Counted from the stretch's first letter, positions 1 to 9,894 are shown. The stretch: 64,000 nucleotides of DNA from Yanghanlia caeni (GCA_030733815.1 JAUZQE010000015.1:21073-85072), one strand, 5' to 3'. Numbers and translations are program-made. The notes: generated by a model not told the origin, from the letters alone.

Positions 1-291
1 ATTCATGAACTCGAGCTGCTTGCGTTCGATGGCGCAAGCGCGCGGGTGCGGGTCGCCTGCAGCAAGGGCACCTATATCCGCACGCTGGCTCAGGACATCG
101 GCCGGCGACTGGGTTGCGGCGCGCACCTTTCGGCGCTGCGCCGTACGCGTGTTGGGCCGTTCGACCTTGACGATGCAGTCGGCCTCGAAGCCCTGCAAGC
201 CATGGACAATCCCCGCCAGACGCTCATTTCCCTGCATGATTTACCGGCGGGCCTGATGCCCGCATCCACCACACAGAAGGATCCCCTATGA
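1..291 (+). CDS. truB: tRNA pseudouridine(55) synthase TruB, C-terminal part
   Basis: Only the 3' end of the gene is in the window, and the reading frame is open from base 1. TruB converts U55 in the T-loop of tRNAs to pseudouridine. The visible part carries the conserved segment [15 protein letters not shown], followed by a cysteine/glycine stretch and [11 protein letters not shown], which are typical of the late catalytic domain of this family. The stop overlaps the typA start as ATGA, which implies translational coupling and one operon. In many betaproteobacteria truB follows infB and rbfA and precedes typA, so the missing 5' neighbours are probably those. Catalytic residues that lie upstream cannot be checked here. 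Confidence 0.93.
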   Translation: MHELELLAFDGASARVRVACSKGTYIRTLAQDIGRRLGCGAHLSALRRTRVGPFDLDDAVGLEALQAMDNPRQTLISLHDLPAGLMPASTTQKDPL

Positions 292-2117
292 AACGCGCAT
301 TGCGTAATGTGGCCATCATCGCCCACGTCGATCACGGCAAGACAACGCTGGTCGACCAGTTGCTACGTCAGGCGGGCACGTTCCGCGACAATCAGCAGGT
401 GGCCGAACGGGTCATGGATTCCGGCGACATCGAAAAAGAACGCGGAATTACCATTCTGGCCAAGAACTGCGCGGTCGAATACGAGGGCGTGCACATCAAT
501 ATCATCGACACCCCGGGGCACGCCGATTTTGGTGGTGAGGTTGAACGCGTGCTGTCGATGGTCGATGGCGTTCTTCTGCTGGTCGACGCCGTGGAAGGCC
601 CCATGCCCCAGACGCGCTTCGTGACGCGCAAGGCGCTGGCACTGGGGCTCAAGCCCATTGTGGTGGTGAACAAGATCGACCGGCCGGGCGCGCGACCCGA
701 TTACGCCATCAATGCCACGTTCGATCTCTTCGACAAGCTGGGGGCCACTGAAGAACAGCTCGATTTTCCGATCATCTACGCTTCGGGCCTGTCGGGCTAC
801 GCAGGTCTGACGGAAGACGTGCGCAGTGGTGACATGCGACCGCTGTTTGACGCGATTCTGAAGTACGTTCCGCAACGTGATGACGATGCCGATGCACCCC
901 TGCAGATGCAGATCATCTCGCTCGATTACAGCAGCTACGTCGGTAAGATCGGGGTGGGGCGCATCAACCGCGGCCGTCTGCGTCCGGGCAGCGACGTTCT
1001 GGTGCAGTTCGGCCCCGAAGGCAAGCCGTTCAAGGGCCGCATCAATCAGGTGCAGAAATTCAAGGGGCTGGAGCGTGAGCTGGTCGAAGTGGCCGAGGCG
1101 GGCGATATCGTGCTGATCAACGGCATTGAAGATATCGGCATCGGCTGCACGATCATGGATCCGGCCAAGCCCGAACCCCTGCCCATGCTGCGCATCGATG
1201 AGCCCACGCTCACGATGAACTTCATGGTGAATACGTCGCCTCTGGCAGGGCGCGAGGGCAAGTTCGTGACCAGCCGCCAGCTGCGTGAACGGCTGGAACT
1301 CGAGCTTAAGTCCAATGTGGCCCTGCGCGTGAACGATACGGGCGACGACACCGTGTTCGAGGTGTGTGGCCGTGGCGAGCTGCACCTGACCATCCTCATC
1401 GAGAACATGCGTCGTGAAGGCTACGAGCTGGCCGTGTCCCGCCCGCGCGTGCTGTTCAAGGACGTTGACGGCGTGCGCAAGGAACCCTACGAGTTCCTGA
1501 CCGTCGACATCGAGGACGGCCACCAGGGCGGGGTGATGGAAGAGCTCGGGCGCCGCAAGGGCGAACTGCTTGACATGGCCCCGGACGGCCGTGGCCGCAC
1601 GCGTCTGGAATACCGGATCCCGGCACGGGGCCTCATCGGCTTTCAGTCCGACTTCCTCAACCTGACCCGTGGCACCGGTATCATGAGCCACATTTTCGAC
1701 GATTACGACGACGTCAAGGAAGGCAATCTCGGCGAGCGGCGCAACGGCGTGCTGATCAGCCAGGACGACGGCCAGGCCGTGGCCTACGCGCTGTGGAAGC
1801 TGCAGGAGCGCGGACGCATGTTCGTCTCGCCCCAGGACCCGCTCTACGAGGGCATGATCATCGGCATACACAGCCGCGACAACGATCTGGTGGTGAACCC
1901 TATTCGGGAAAAGAAGCTCACCAACATTCGTGCGTCGGGCAAGGACGAGCACATCGATCTGGTACCGCCCATTCCGCTCACGCTGGAATACGCCGTCCAG
2001 TTCATCGATGACGATGAGCTGGTCGAGGTGACGCCCCGCTCGATCCGCCTGCGCAAGCGCTACCTGCAGGAACACGAGCGGCGCCGCATGGCACGCGAAA
2101 GCAGCTCGGCGGCCTGA
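288..2117 (+). CDS. typA: Translational GTPase TypA/BipA
   Basis: A 609-residue ribosome-associated GTPase of the EF-G-like superfamily, needed for ribosome assembly and growth at low temperature or under stress. The GTPase motifs are intact: AHVDHGKTT near residues 12-20 (G1), DTPGHADF near 75 (G3) and NKID near 130 (G4). They are followed by an EF-Tu-like beta barrel and the C-terminal BipA domain. Length matches the family (about 600). The start is the ATG overlapping the truB stop, preceded by an AAGGA-type ribosome site. The gene is convergent with the LOG-family gene, with 100 bases of GC-rich, hairpin-prone sequence between them. Nothing looks unusual. Confidence 0.97.
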   Translation: MKRALRNVAIIAHVDHGKTTLVDQLLRQAGTFRDNQQVAERVMDSGDIEKERGITILAKNCAVEYEGVHINIIDTPGHADFGGEVERVLSMVDGVLLLVDAVEGPMPQTRFVTRKALALGLKPIVVVNKIDRPGARPDYAINATFDLFDKLGATEEQLDFPIIYASGLSGYAGLTEDVRSGDMRPLFDAILKYVPQRDDDADAPLQMQIISLDYSSYVGKIGVGRINRGRLRPGSDVLVQFGPEGKPFKGRINQVQKFKGLERELVEVAEAGDIVLINGIEDIGIGCTIMDPAKPEPLPMLRIDEPTLTMNFMVNTSPLAGREGKFVTSRQLRERLELELKSNVALRVNDTGDDTVFEVCGRGELHLTILIENMRREGYELAVSRPRVLFKDVDGVRKEPYEFLTVDIEDGHQGGVMEELGRRKGELLDMAPDGRGRTRLEYRIPARGLIGFQSDFLNLTRGTGIMSHIFDDYDDVKEGNLGERRNGVLISQDDGQAVAYALWKLQERGRMFVSPQDPLYEGMIIGIHSRDNDLVVNPIREKKLTNIRASGKDEHIDLVPPIPLTLEYAVQFIDDDELVEVTPRSIRLRKRYLQEHERRRMARESSSAA

Positions 2118-2171
2118 TTCCCGCAGGCGCGCGCGCCGTGCGCCACCGCCGCAGTGACACGCGGTCGTGGC

Positions 2172-2194
2172 GCGGCCGTGCCTGGCGCGGCCGC
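2172..2194. other. GC-rich hairpin between convergent genes
   Basis: GCGGCCG and CGGCCGC form a 7-bp inverted repeat with a 9-base loop, and a second GGCC-rich inverted repeat follows within 25 bases. It lies between the typA and LOG-family stop codons. There is no T-run on either strand, so it is not a standard intrinsic terminator. It could still stall or protect the converging transcripts. Confidence 0.3.
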
Positions 2195-2217
2195 ATGTAT
2201 GGCCGGCCTGGCCGTGT

Positions 2218-2937
2218 TTACGGCGTAATGCTGTTGGTGCTGGGTTCCGGGGTGTTCTCGCGCTCGATCGGCAGTGTGGGTTCTTCGTGGCGCTTGAAGC
2301 AGTCGGCGCAGTGCGTGTCGATGTGGCGCAGCACTTCGTCGAGATCGTCGGTGATCAGGAACAGGTCGATGTCGCCCGGGCTGATGAGCCCGTTGGCGAG
2401 CAACTGATCGCGAATCCAGCCGAACAGGCCGGCCCAGAATTCCTTGCCGATGAGAATGATGGGGGCCGCCGGCATCTTGCGTGTCTGTACCAGCGTTGCG
2501 ACCTCGAACAGTTCGTCGAGTGTGCCGAAACCGCCCGGCAGGGCGATGTACGCCGCGCTGTGCATGACGAAGGTGGCCTTGCGCGAATAGAAGTAATCGA
2601 ACTGGAGGCTGTGGGTCTGATAATGGTTGTTGTGCGGTTCGCGCGGCAGCGAGATGTTCAGGCCTACGCTGTGGCCCCCCGCCTCGTAGGCCCCCTTGTT
2701 GGCGGCTTCCATTATGCCGGGCCCGCCGCCCGCAATCACCGTGAGCCCCGCCTTGGCCAGGCGCGCCCCGAGCGCCTCGGCCAGCTTGTAGTACTTGGAA
2801 TCGGGCCGGATTCTGGCGCTGCCGAAGATGCTGACGCCCCAGCCCATTTCCTGGAGGGTTTCCGCAGCGGCCTCCATCTCTGACATAATCCGGGGAATCT
2901 GCTGCGTTGCCGGTAATCGGACGATTTGATTGGACAT
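2218..2937 (-). CDS. LOG-family (TIGR00730-type) Rossmann-fold protein
   Basis: A 239-residue protein of the lysine-decarboxylase-like LOG family. Characterised members are phosphoribohydrolases that release free bases, such as cytokinins, from nucleoside 5'-monophosphates. Both hallmark motifs are present: GGGPGIMEAAN near residue 70 and PGGFGTLDE near 150. I chose the start at 2937 because AAGG sits 8 bases upstream and relatives carry a helix ahead of the SIFGSAR strand. An internal ATG at 2886 is an alternative. The start codon shares the palindrome CATG with the divergent polA start, so each gene's promoter must lie inside the other. The physiological substrate cannot be read from sequence. 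Confidence 0.9.
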   Translation of the reverse strand: MSNQIVRLPATQQIPRIMSEMEAAAETLQEMGWGVSIFGSARIRPDSKYYKLAEALGARLAKAGLTVIAGGGPGIMEAANKGAYEAGGHSVGLNISLPREPHNNHYQTHSLQFDYFYSRKATFVMHSAAYIALPGGFGTLDELFEVATLVQTRKMPAAPIILIGKEFWAGLFGWIRDQLLANGLISPGDIDLFLITDDLDEVLRHIDTHCADCFKRHEEPTLPIERENTPEPSTNSITP

Positions 2938-5647
2938 GAAAAAAACCTTGTTGCTTGTTGATGGGTCCAGCTACCTGTACAGGGCTTATCACGCGATGCC
3001 CGATTTGCGAAATGCCAGGGGCGAGCCAACCGGCGCGCTGTACGGGGTCATCTCAATGTTACGGAGACTGATTTCCGATTACAAGGCAGATTTCGCAGCG
3101 TGCGTATTCGATGCCCGCGGCAAGACATTCCGCGAAGAGCTGTACCCCGATTACAAGGGGCATCGCCCCTCGATGCCCGAGGATCTGGCAGCACAAATCG
3201 CGCCTATCCATGAGGCGGTGGCCGCCATGGGGTGGAAAGTGATCTCGATTCCCGGGGTCGAGGCCGACGATATTATCGGAACCCTGGCATGCCAGGCCGA
3301 AGCCCAAGGCGTGCATACCGTAATTTCCACGGGCGACAAAGACATTGCCCAGCTTGTTACCGATCATGTGGAGCTGGTGAACACCATGAACGGTGAGCGG
3401 CTGGATGTGCAGGGCGTGACCCAGAAGTTCGGTGTTGCGCCCTCGCAGATTGTTGATTATCTCATGCTTGTGGGCGATGCGGTCGATAACGTGCCGGGCG
3501 TGCCCAAGGTCGGCCCGAAAACGGCGGTCAAATGGCTGAACGAATACGGTTCGCTCGAGAACCTCATTGCGAACGCCGAACGCATCAAGGGTGTGGCCGG
3601 CCAGAACCTGCGCGACGCAATTCCCAATTTCGCGCTCACCCGCAAGCTCATCACCATCAAGGTCGATTGCGAGCTCGACTTCAACGGCGGGCTCGAATCG
3701 CTCGCGCCCCGTGCGCCCGACCGCGATGCACTCATTGCGCTGTTCGACCGCTACGGCTTTCGAACCTGGCTGCGTGAGCTCACCGGCGATGCCGAGCGCG
3801 TGCCCGAGAACGACGCACGCATGGCCACCGAAGCCCCGCCCGCGCCCGAAGCAAACTACGAAACCGTGGTCGATGAAGGGGAGCTGGAGCGCCTGCTCGA
3901 GCGCCTGCGTGCCAGCGAGCTCGTGGCAATGGATACCGAAACCACGTCGCTCGACCCCATGGTTGCCCGCCTGGTGGGCATGTCGTTCGCCACGGCCGGC
4001 GGGCAGGCCTGGTACGTCCCCGTGGCGCACCGCGGGCCCGATTTCCCGCAGCAATTGCCCAAGGATCTGGTCATCGAACGGATGCGCACCTGGTTCGAAG
4101 ACCCCGACGCAGCCAAGCTGCTGCACAACGCCAAGTACGATGCCCATGTGCTGGCCAACGAGGGCGTGCGCCTGGCGGGCATCACCCACGACACCATGCT
4201 GCAGGCCTATGTGCTTGAATCGCACCGTCGCGTGAACCTGCAGGAACTGGGCGAGCGCTGGCTGGGGCGCACCGGCGTGCTGTACGAAGACATCTGCGGC
4301 AAGGGCGCCAAGCAGATCGGTTTCGACGAAGTCGATCTCGAGAACGCCTCGCGCTACGCCTGCGAAGACGCCGATTTCACCTGGCAGCTGCATCACATTC
4401 TGCGCCCGCGCATCGCCGCCGAGCCGGGCCTGGAACGCATTTACCAGCTCGAGATCCGATGTTCCGAAGTGCTGACCACAATCGAGCGCAACGGCGTCAA
4501 GGTCGATCCGCACGTGCTGGCCATGCAGAGCCATGAACTTGGCCAGCAGATGATCGAACTCGAGCGCAAGGCCTACGAACTGGCCGGTCAGCCGTTCAAC
4601 CTGAATTCGCCGCGCCAGCTGGGCGAAATCCTGTTCCAGCACATGCAGCTGCCGGTAATCCGCAAAACCCCCAGCGGGGCGCCATCCACCGACGAAGAAG
4701 TGCTGAGCCGCCTGGCGCTCGATTACCCGCTGCCGGCGCTCATTCTCGAGTACCGGGCGCTCGCGAAGCTCAAGTCCACGTACACCGACAAGCTGCCGCG
4801 CATGATCAATCCGGCCACGGGGCGCATTCATACACGCTACGCGCAGGCGGCAGTCGTCACCGGGCGACTCGCCTCATCCGATCCCAATCTTCAGAACATC
4901 CCGGTGCGCACCGCCGAAGGGCGCCGGGTGCGCACGGCATTCGTCGCCACCGACGGGCGCATCGTCTCGGCCGACTATTCCCAGATCGAGCTGCGCGTCA
5001 TGGCGCACATGTCAGACGACGAGAACCTCAGGGGTGCCTTCCGCGACAATCTCGACATTCACCGCGCCACGGCGGCCGAAGTGTTCGGTGTTGCCCTCGA
5101 AGACGTCACCTCCGAACAGCGGCGCGCGGCGAAGGCCATCAACTTCGGCCTGATCTACGGCATGGGCGAATTCGGCCTGGCCTCGAACCTGGGCATCACG
5201 CGCGACGCCGCCAAGGCGTATATCGACCGGTACTTCACGCGCTACCCCGGGGTTGCCCGCTACATGGAAACCATACGTGCGCAGGCGGCCGATCAGGGCT
5301 ATGTTGAAACGGTTTTCGGTCGCCGCATCTGGCTGCCCGATCTGCGTGGGGCCAAGGGCCCGCGTCGTGCGGCGGCTGAGCGCGCAGCCATCAATGCGCC
5401 GGTGCAGGGTACGGCGGCCGATCTCATCAAGATGGCCATGGTGGCGGTCGACGACTGGCTCATTGCCGAAGGGTTGCAGGCGCGCCTGATCATGCAGGTG
5501 CACGACGAACTCGTGCTCGATGTGCCGGCCGATGAAGTCGAGTTGGTGGCGGCAAGCCTTCCGGGTCTCATGTGCTCGGTCGCTGAACTGAGCGTGCCGC
5601 TGGTGGCGGAAGTGGGCCTGGGTCTGAACTGGGAACAAGCGCATTAG
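2936..5647 (+). CDS. polA: DNA polymerase I
   Basis: A 903-residue three-domain polymerase that fills gaps and removes RNA primers in repair and lagging-strand synthesis. The N-terminal 5'-3' exonuclease opens with LLLVDGSSYLYRAYHA. The 3'-5' proofreading domain keeps its acidic residues (DTETTSLD, NAKYDAHV, YACEDADF), so proofreading should work. The polymerase domain shows motif A (SADYSQIELRVM), motif B (RRAAKAINFGLIYG) and motif C (MQVHDELVLDV). ATG 2936 fits the family N-terminus. A TTG two codons upstream (2930) is the only nearby alternative. The ATG overlaps the divergent LOG-family start. Confidence 0.97.
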   Translation: MKKTLLLVDGSSYLYRAYHAMPDLRNARGEPTGALYGVISMLRRLISDYKADFAACVFDARGKTFREELYPDYKGHRPSMPEDLAAQIAPIHEAVAAMGWKVISIPGVEADDIIGTLACQAEAQGVHTVISTGDKDIAQLVTDHVELVNTMNGERLDVQGVTQKFGVAPSQIVDYLMLVGDAVDNVPGVPKVGPKTAVKWLNEYGSLENLIANAERIKGVAGQNLRDAIPNFALTRKLITIKVDCELDFNGGLESLAPRAPDRDALIALFDRYGFRTWLRELTGDAERVPENDARMATEAPPAPEANYETVVDEGELERLLERLRASELVAMDTETTSLDPMVARLVGMSFATAGGQAWYVPVAHRGPDFPQQLPKDLVIERMRTWFEDPDAAKLLHNAKYDAHVLANEGVRLAGITHDTMLQAYVLESHRRVNLQELGERWLGRTGVLYEDICGKGAKQIGFDEVDLENASRYACEDADFTWQLHHILRPRIAAEPGLERIYQLEIRCSEVLTTIERNGVKVDPHVLAMQSHELGQQMIELERKAYELAGQPFNLNSPRQLGEILFQHMQLPVIRKTPSGAPSTDEEVLSRLALDYPLPALILEYRALAKLKSTYTDKLPRMINPATGRIHTRYAQAAVVTGRLASSDPNLQNIPVRTAEGRRVRTAFVATDGRIVSADYSQIELRVMAHMSDDENLRGAFRDNLDIHRATAAEVFGVALEDVTSEQRRAAKAINFGLIYGMGEFGLASNLGITRDAAKAYIDRYFTRYPGVARYMETIRAQAADQGYVETVFGRRIWLPDLRGAKGPRRAAAERAAINAPVQGTAADLIKMAMVAVDDWLIAEGLQARLIMQVHDELVLDVPADEVELVAASLPGLMCSVAELSVPLVAEVGLGLNWEQAH

Positions 5648-5700
5648 GCCCGAGATATGCGAATATTGGGGTGACGAACACATGCCGCATGGATCATAAC

Positions 5701-5707
5701 AAGGAGG
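5701..5707 (+). promoter_or_regulatory. Near-consensus ribosome binding site
   Basis: AAGGAGG lies 4 bases before the ATG at 5712. It is the closest match to the anti-Shine-Dalgarno sequence in the window. It fixes the start of the dienelactone-hydrolase-like gene and predicts strong translation. Confidence 0.85.
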
Positions 5708-5711
5708 AAAC

Positions 5712-6500
5712 ATGGCATATTCGAACATCACCGGAAACAACGGCAGCACCATTCTGACCAACACCGACGGCCTGCGTCATGGCATGGTGGAGGTTCCGGT
5801 AAGCGATGGTGTCATGTCCGGGTACTTCGCGGCCCCGGCCGCCGCCGAACGCTCGCCCGTGATTCTCGTCGTGCAGGAAATCTTCGGCCTGCACGAGCAC
5901 ATCAAGGATATCTGCCGTCGTCTGGCCCACGAGGGCTATTTCGCGCTCGGGCTTGAGCTGTACCAGCGCCAGGGCGACGCTGCGCAATACAGCGACATCA
6001 CCGAATTGCTCAACGACATCGTGGCAAAGGTACCCGACGAGCAGGTGCTGGCCGATCTCGATGCCGGAGCACAGTGGGCCGCGCAAAACGGTGGCGATAT
6101 CGCGCGTCTGGGGGTCACCGGATTCTGCTGGGGCGGGCGCATCACGTGGCTGTACGCCGCTCACAACCCGCAATGCAAGGCAGCCGTGGCGTGGTACGGC
6201 AAGCTGACCACCGGGCACAGCCCCATGCAGAAGGAGCACCCCATCGACGTGGTGGGCCGCCTGCACGGGCCGGTTCTGGGCCTGTACGGCGGTCAGGATT
6301 CCAGCATTCCCATGGAAGACGTGCACCGCATGCAGGCTGCGCTCGAGCAGGGCAACGAGGCGGCGCGTGCATCACGCATCGACGTCTACCCAGAATCGGG
6401 CCACGCCTTCTATGCAGACTACCGCCCCAGCTACCATGCGCCCGACGCGCGCGACGCATGGGCCAAGGCGGTTGAATGGTTTGATCGTCTGCTCGACTGA
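5712..6500 (+). CDS. Dienelactone hydrolase family protein
   Basis: A 262-residue alpha/beta hydrolase related to carboxymethylenebutenolidase, which opens dienelactone in chlorocatechol breakdown. The Cys-Asp-His triad is visible: C139 in GFCWGGR, D196 in YGGQD and H231 in SGHAFY, in the usual order and spacing. There are no aromatic-degradation genes beside it. The neighbours are polA and the convergent htpX, whose stop is one base away, so the real substrate is unknown. Many genomes carry such housekeeping paralogues. The strong ribosome site suggests abundant protein. The N-terminus is hydrophilic and a cytoplasmic location is expected. Confidence 0.9.
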   Translation: MAYSNITGNNGSTILTNTDGLRHGMVEVPVSDGVMSGYFAAPAAAERSPVILVVQEIFGLHEHIKDICRRLAHEGYFALGLELYQRQGDAAQYSDITELLNDIVAKVPDEQVLADLDAGAQWAAQNGGDIARLGVTGFCWGGRITWLYAAHNPQCKAAVAWYGKLTTGHSPMQKEHPIDVVGRLHGPVLGLYGGQDSSIPMEDVHRMQAALEQGNEAARASRIDVYPESGHAFYADYRPSYHAPDARDAWAKAVEWFDRLLD

Positions 6501-6501
6501 C

Positions 6502-7383
6502 CTACACGCGCTGCATGGCCTGCAACGCCTGTATGCGCGATTCAATCGGCGGGTGGCTGGCGAACAGAGCGCTGATCGCCTTGCCGCCGGCAATGCCTGC
6601 CGCTTCGAAATTCTTGGGCAGTTCACCGGCCTGCAGGTTGCCAAGACGCGCCAGTGCGTTGATCATGGGTACGCGTGAGCCCAGCAGGGCGGCCGAGCCG
6701 GCGTCGGCCCGGTATTCCCGCTGGCGCGAGAACCACGCCACAATGATCGACGCCAGAATGCCGAAGATGATTTCGCATACGAACGCCGAAACGTAAAAGC
6801 CGATGCCGACTTCGCGGTCGTTCTTGAGCAGTACGCGGTCGACAAAATACCCCACCACGCGCGACAAAAAAATCACGAACGTGTTGACAACGCCCTGTAT
6901 GAGCGTGAGCGTGACCATGTCTCCGTTGGCGATGTGCGCCACTTCGTGGCCCAGCACCGCGGCGACTTCTTCTTCATTCATCGTCTGAAGCAGACCGGTC
7001 GATACGGCCACCAGGGCGTCGTTACGGAAGGCTCCCGTTGCAAACGCATTGGGCGCGCCGTCGTAAATGGCCACTTCGGGCCGACCGATGCCGGCCCGGT
7101 CGGCGAGCTGATGTACCGTGTCGACCAGCCATGCTTCGCGTGCATTGGCGGGGCGCTGCGGGTCGATGACGCGCGCACCCGTGCTCATCTTGGCCATGGG
7201 CTTGCTCATGAGCAGCGAAATGATCGAGCCGGCAAAGCCGATGATGGCGGCAAAGATCAGCAACTGATCGAGATCGAGGCCGTTGGCGGTGAGGTAACGG
7301 CCCACCCCGAGCACGTTCATGGAAGCGCTCAGGACGAGCAGCACGGCAAAGTTGGTCAGAAGATAGAGAACGATGCGCTTCAT
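6502..7383 (-). CDS. htpX: Membrane zinc metalloprotease HtpX
   Basis: A 293-residue inner-membrane protease that helps clear misfolded membrane proteins. Two hydrophobic segments lie near residues 5-27 and 40-60. The zinc motif HEVAH is at 146-150, followed by two more hydrophobic segments and a downstream EYRAD glutamate motif. The frame stays open upstream to a TTG at 7500, but [12 protein letters not shown] at 7383 is the conserved family start and has GGAG before it. Upstream lies a candidate heat-shock promoter. The GGAG pairs with CTCC directly before the start codon, which could damp translation. The gene is convergent with the hydrolase gene and divergent from the transporter gene. 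Confidence 0.95.
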   Translation of the reverse strand: MKRIVLYLLTNFAVLLVLSASMNVLGVGRYLTANGLDLDQLLIFAAIIGFAGSIISLLMSKPMAKMSTGARVIDPQRPANAREAWLVDTVHQLADRAGIGRPEVAIYDGAPNAFATGAFRNDALVAVSTGLLQTMNEEEVAAVLGHEVAHIANGDMVTLTLIQGVVNTFVIFLSRVVGYFVDRVLLKNDREVGIGFYVSAFVCEIIFGILASIIVAWFSRQREYRADAGSAALLGSRVPMINALARLGNLQAGELPKNFEAAGIAGGKAISALFASHPPIESRIQALQAMQRV

Positions 7384-7425
7384 GGTCTGGAGAATCTCCG
7401 GTTTGCGAGCAAGTTGTTTCTTTGA

Positions 7426-7453
7426 ATATGGGGGCACATGCAAAGTTCCAAAG
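7426..7453 (-). promoter_or_regulatory. Candidate sigma-32 (heat-shock) promoter of htpX
   Basis: Read on the minus strand, CTTTGGA is followed after 13 bases by CCCCATAT. The -10 element matches the sigma-32 consensus fully. The -35 matches only in part (consensus CTTGAAA). It would give a leader of about 36 bases ahead of htpX, a gene known to be heat-induced in other proteobacteria. Confidence 0.45.
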
Positions 7454-7571
7454 GCCCGGCCGGCGGGCAACCGTTGGTTTCCTGCAAGCGTGCGATGCAA
7501 TGCCCAGGCAGGGGAGTATAGTATCGGCTCTCCTCGACGGGTGCTCGTTTCTACTAATATCGGTTGATTAA

Positions 7572-8492
7572 ATGCAGTCTTTGTGGATGCTTCTGGCCAG
7601 CCTCATGTTTGCGGCCATGGGGGCTTGCGTCAAACTTGCATCCGATCTGCAGGCGAGCCTCGCCCAGATCGTGCTGTTTCGCGGAGCGCCGTCGGTACTT
7701 CTTCTGCTGCTCTGGGCGTTGGCCACCCGCCGCTCGCTGCGCCCCAAAAGCTGGCGGCTGCACATCGCCCGCAACGTCACGGGCGTGTGTTCGATGTGGC
7801 TGGGGTTCTTCGCCATCAGCGTGCTGCCCCTGGCCACCGCTGTCAGCCTCAACTATACGTCGCCTCTGTTCATCGCCGGCTGGATGTTGCTGCGCGACTG
7901 GAAGCAGCGCGACATCGTGCGCACGATCGCGGTGCTGGCGGGGTTCGCGGGCGTTCTGGCGATCCTGCGTCCCAGCATTGGTGAAGACCAGCTCGTCGGT
8001 GTCATTGTCGGATTGATCGCCGGCGCCTGTGCGGCCCTGGCAATGATGCAGGTGCGTTCGCTCGGGCGCATCGGGGAACCGGAATGGCGGACGGTTTTGT
8101 TCTTTTCCTGCTTCGTGTGTTTTACCGGTGGTGTGGGGCTGGCCTATCAGGGCTGGCCGATGCTTGATCTGGCGGGCTGGTTGACACTGGTCGGCGTGGG
8201 CCTGTTCGGCCTGGTTGGCCAGTTGGCGCTCACCCGCGCGTTCGGGCTCGGGTCGGCGCTTCTGACGGCGGCGTTGCAGTACACCACCATCATTTTCTCG
8301 GCCCTGATCGCCCTGGTGATCTGGGAAGACATGCCCGACTGGATGGCCTGGAGCGGCATGGCGCTGATTGTCGCCTCGGGGCTGTTGTCGACCTGGCGTA
8401 CGTACAGCGAGACGCGAATCATGCAGGGCCAGACGGTGGCCGCCACGGCGAACGCCGGCGCCGAGGCGCCGGATGAGGGCAGGCGTGTGTGA
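7572..8492 (+). CDS. EamA/DMT-family transporter
   Basis: A 306-residue polytopic inner-membrane protein with about ten hydrophobic helices arranged as two EamA repeats, roughly residues 1-140 and 150-290. Family members export amino acids, metabolites or drugs. The opening [18 protein letters not shown] is typical of the first repeat. Substrate cannot be inferred, because neighbouring htpX and the Rieske gene give no pathway link. The Shine-Dalgarno match before the ATG is weak, though the ATG is the first in frame and fits the family N-terminus. The intergenic stretch to htpX (188 bases) holds promoters for both directions. Confidence 0.88.
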   Translation: MQSLWMLLASLMFAAMGACVKLASDLQASLAQIVLFRGAPSVLLLLLWALATRRSLRPKSWRLHIARNVTGVCSMWLGFFAISVLPLATAVSLNYTSPLFIAGWMLLRDWKQRDIVRTIAVLAGFAGVLAILRPSIGEDQLVGVIVGLIAGACAALAMMQVRSLGRIGEPEWRTVLFFSCFVCFTGGVGLAYQGWPMLDLAGWLTLVGVGLFGLVGQLALTRAFGLGSALLTAALQYTTIIFSALIALVIWEDMPDWMAWSGMALIVASGLLSTWRTYSETRIMQGQTVAATANAGAEAPDEGRRV

Positions 8493-8563
8493 CGGTGGGC
8501 GTGTGTGAAGTTGGGCGTGCCCGCTATGCGGGCGGCGTGTGCGGGGCCACTGCCCCTTCACAC

Positions 8564-9718
8564 TCAGGTGCCCAGGGCGCTGCCCATCATGCGGCGGTAC
8601 CATTCATGGAAGTGCTGCATGCCGTCTTCCATGGGTGATTGATACGGGCCGTGCTCGTCGGTGCCGCGCAGCATCAGCGCGCGCCGGCCGGCATCCATGC
8701 GCTCGGCGATCTCATCGTCTTCAATGGCCGTTTCCATGTAGGCAGCCTGCTGTGCTTTCACGAACTCCGGTTCGAACGCCGCAATTTCTTCCGGGTAATA
8801 GAATTCGACCACGTTCATGGTTTCCTGCGGGCTGATCGGATGCAGGGTCGAGAGCACCAGCACGTGCGGGTACAGCTCGATCATGTGCGTGGGGAAATAG
8901 GTGACCCATACGGCACCGAAATCGGGTGCCTGGCCGCCGCGGTATTCCAGCAGCTTTTCGTGCCACTGCCGATACACCTCGCTGCCCGGCTGGCCGAACG
9001 CCTGGTTCAGGCCCACATATTGCGCGCTGTACCAATCGGAAAACTCCCAGCGCAGGTCGTCGCAGGTGACGAAGTGGCCCAGGCCCGGGTGAAAGGGTGC
9101 CACGTGGTAGTCTTCCAGATAGACCTCGATGAAGGTCTTCCAGTTGTAATTGCACCGGTGGTATTCGACGTGGTCGAGCACGTAGTCGGAAAAGTCGAAC
9201 TGCGGCAGGCCAAAGAGGGCGGCCATGTCGGCGGCCGGATCGCGCGGACCTTCGAACAGCAGGCCATGACAATTGCGCAGCGCAAAGCGCTGCAGGTTCA
9301 GGCAGGGCTTTTGAGGAAACTCGGGTGCGCCGATCAGTGTGCCGTCGGGGTCGTAAGTCCAGCGGTGGATCGGGCACACGATTTTGCCGCCCGTTTCACT
9401 CAGATTGCCGTGCGACGTTTCGGGCCCGGTGACGTTGCCGGCTTCGCCTCCCAGCATGATCGCCTGCCGATGGCGACACACATTCGACAGCAGCGAAACG
9501 CCGCCTGCCTCGCGCACCAGCACGCGCCCCGCGCCTTCGTGGGCAAGGGTTCGCCAGTCGCCCGGATCGGGCACCATCTTTTCGTGTCCGACGTATACTG
9601 ACGACTGTCTGAAGATCAGTTCCTGTTCTTTCGCGAACAGCGCTTCGTCGAAATAGGAACGAACTGGAATTTGAGCCTGCGCCGCCGTAACGTGCGCCTG
9701 GCGACCGATATCGGTCAT
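8564..9718 (-). CDS. Rieske non-haem iron oxygenase, alpha subunit type
   Basis: A 384-residue member of the ring-hydroxylating oxygenase alpha-subunit family. The [2Fe-2S] ligands are C81/H83 (CRH) and C115/H118 (CPIH). The mononuclear-iron ligands H205 and H210 sit in EDYHVAPFHPG. The spacing between the two cluster half-motifs is 31 residues, against about 15-17 in most relatives, so the cluster loop carries an insertion of about 15 residues. No beta subunit, ferredoxin or reductase lies nearby. It must borrow an electron donor or work as a homo-oligomer. Substrate unknown. The ATG at 9718 follows a G-rich ribosome site. It is divergent from the xseB operon. Confidence 0.88.
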   Translation of the reverse strand: MTDIGRQAHVTAAQAQIPVRSYFDEALFAKEQELIFRQSSVYVGHEKMVPDPGDWRTLAHEGAGRVLVREAGGVSLLSNVCRHRQAIMLGGEAGNVTGPETSHGNLSETGGKIVCPIHRWTYDPDGTLIGAPEFPQKPCLNLQRFALRNCHGLLFEGPRDPAADMAALFGLPQFDFSDYVLDHVEYHRCNYNWKTFIEVYLEDYHVAPFHPGLGHFVTCDDLRWEFSDWYSAQYVGLNQAFGQPGSEVYRQWHEKLLEYRGGQAPDFGAVWVTYFPTHMIELYPHVLVLSTLHPISPQETMNVVEFYYPEEIAAFEPEFVKAQQAAYMETAIEDDEIAERMDAGRRALMLRGTDEHGPYQSPMEDGMQHFHEWYRRMMGSALGT

Positions 9719-9894
9719 GATTCCCCCCGCAGTTGAAATACCAAGGGATGCTTCCCCGGTGCGAAGAAAAGTACGGACTCGCCGATGGAAAAAGACCGGG
9801 AATTGTACCCCAGTTTGCGGGCCGCCCTGCCGTGCCGAAGCCGGGCCCGGGGGGCAGATCCGGTCTTCGTATCACCCTCGTTTTCCCCATAAAT

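Noticed and set aside
363..2075. 570-codon open frame antisense to typA
   Set aside because: GC-rich third positions keep opposite frames open. The translation is His/Asp/Val-rich without motifs, and typA on the other strand is certain.
3059..4831. 590-codon antisense frame within polA
   Set aside because: Same codon-bias shadow. No start context and no known domain.
7384..7500. 39-codon N-terminal extension of htpX from TTG 7500
   Set aside because: The family starts at MKRIV, and the candidate promoter lies inside the extension.
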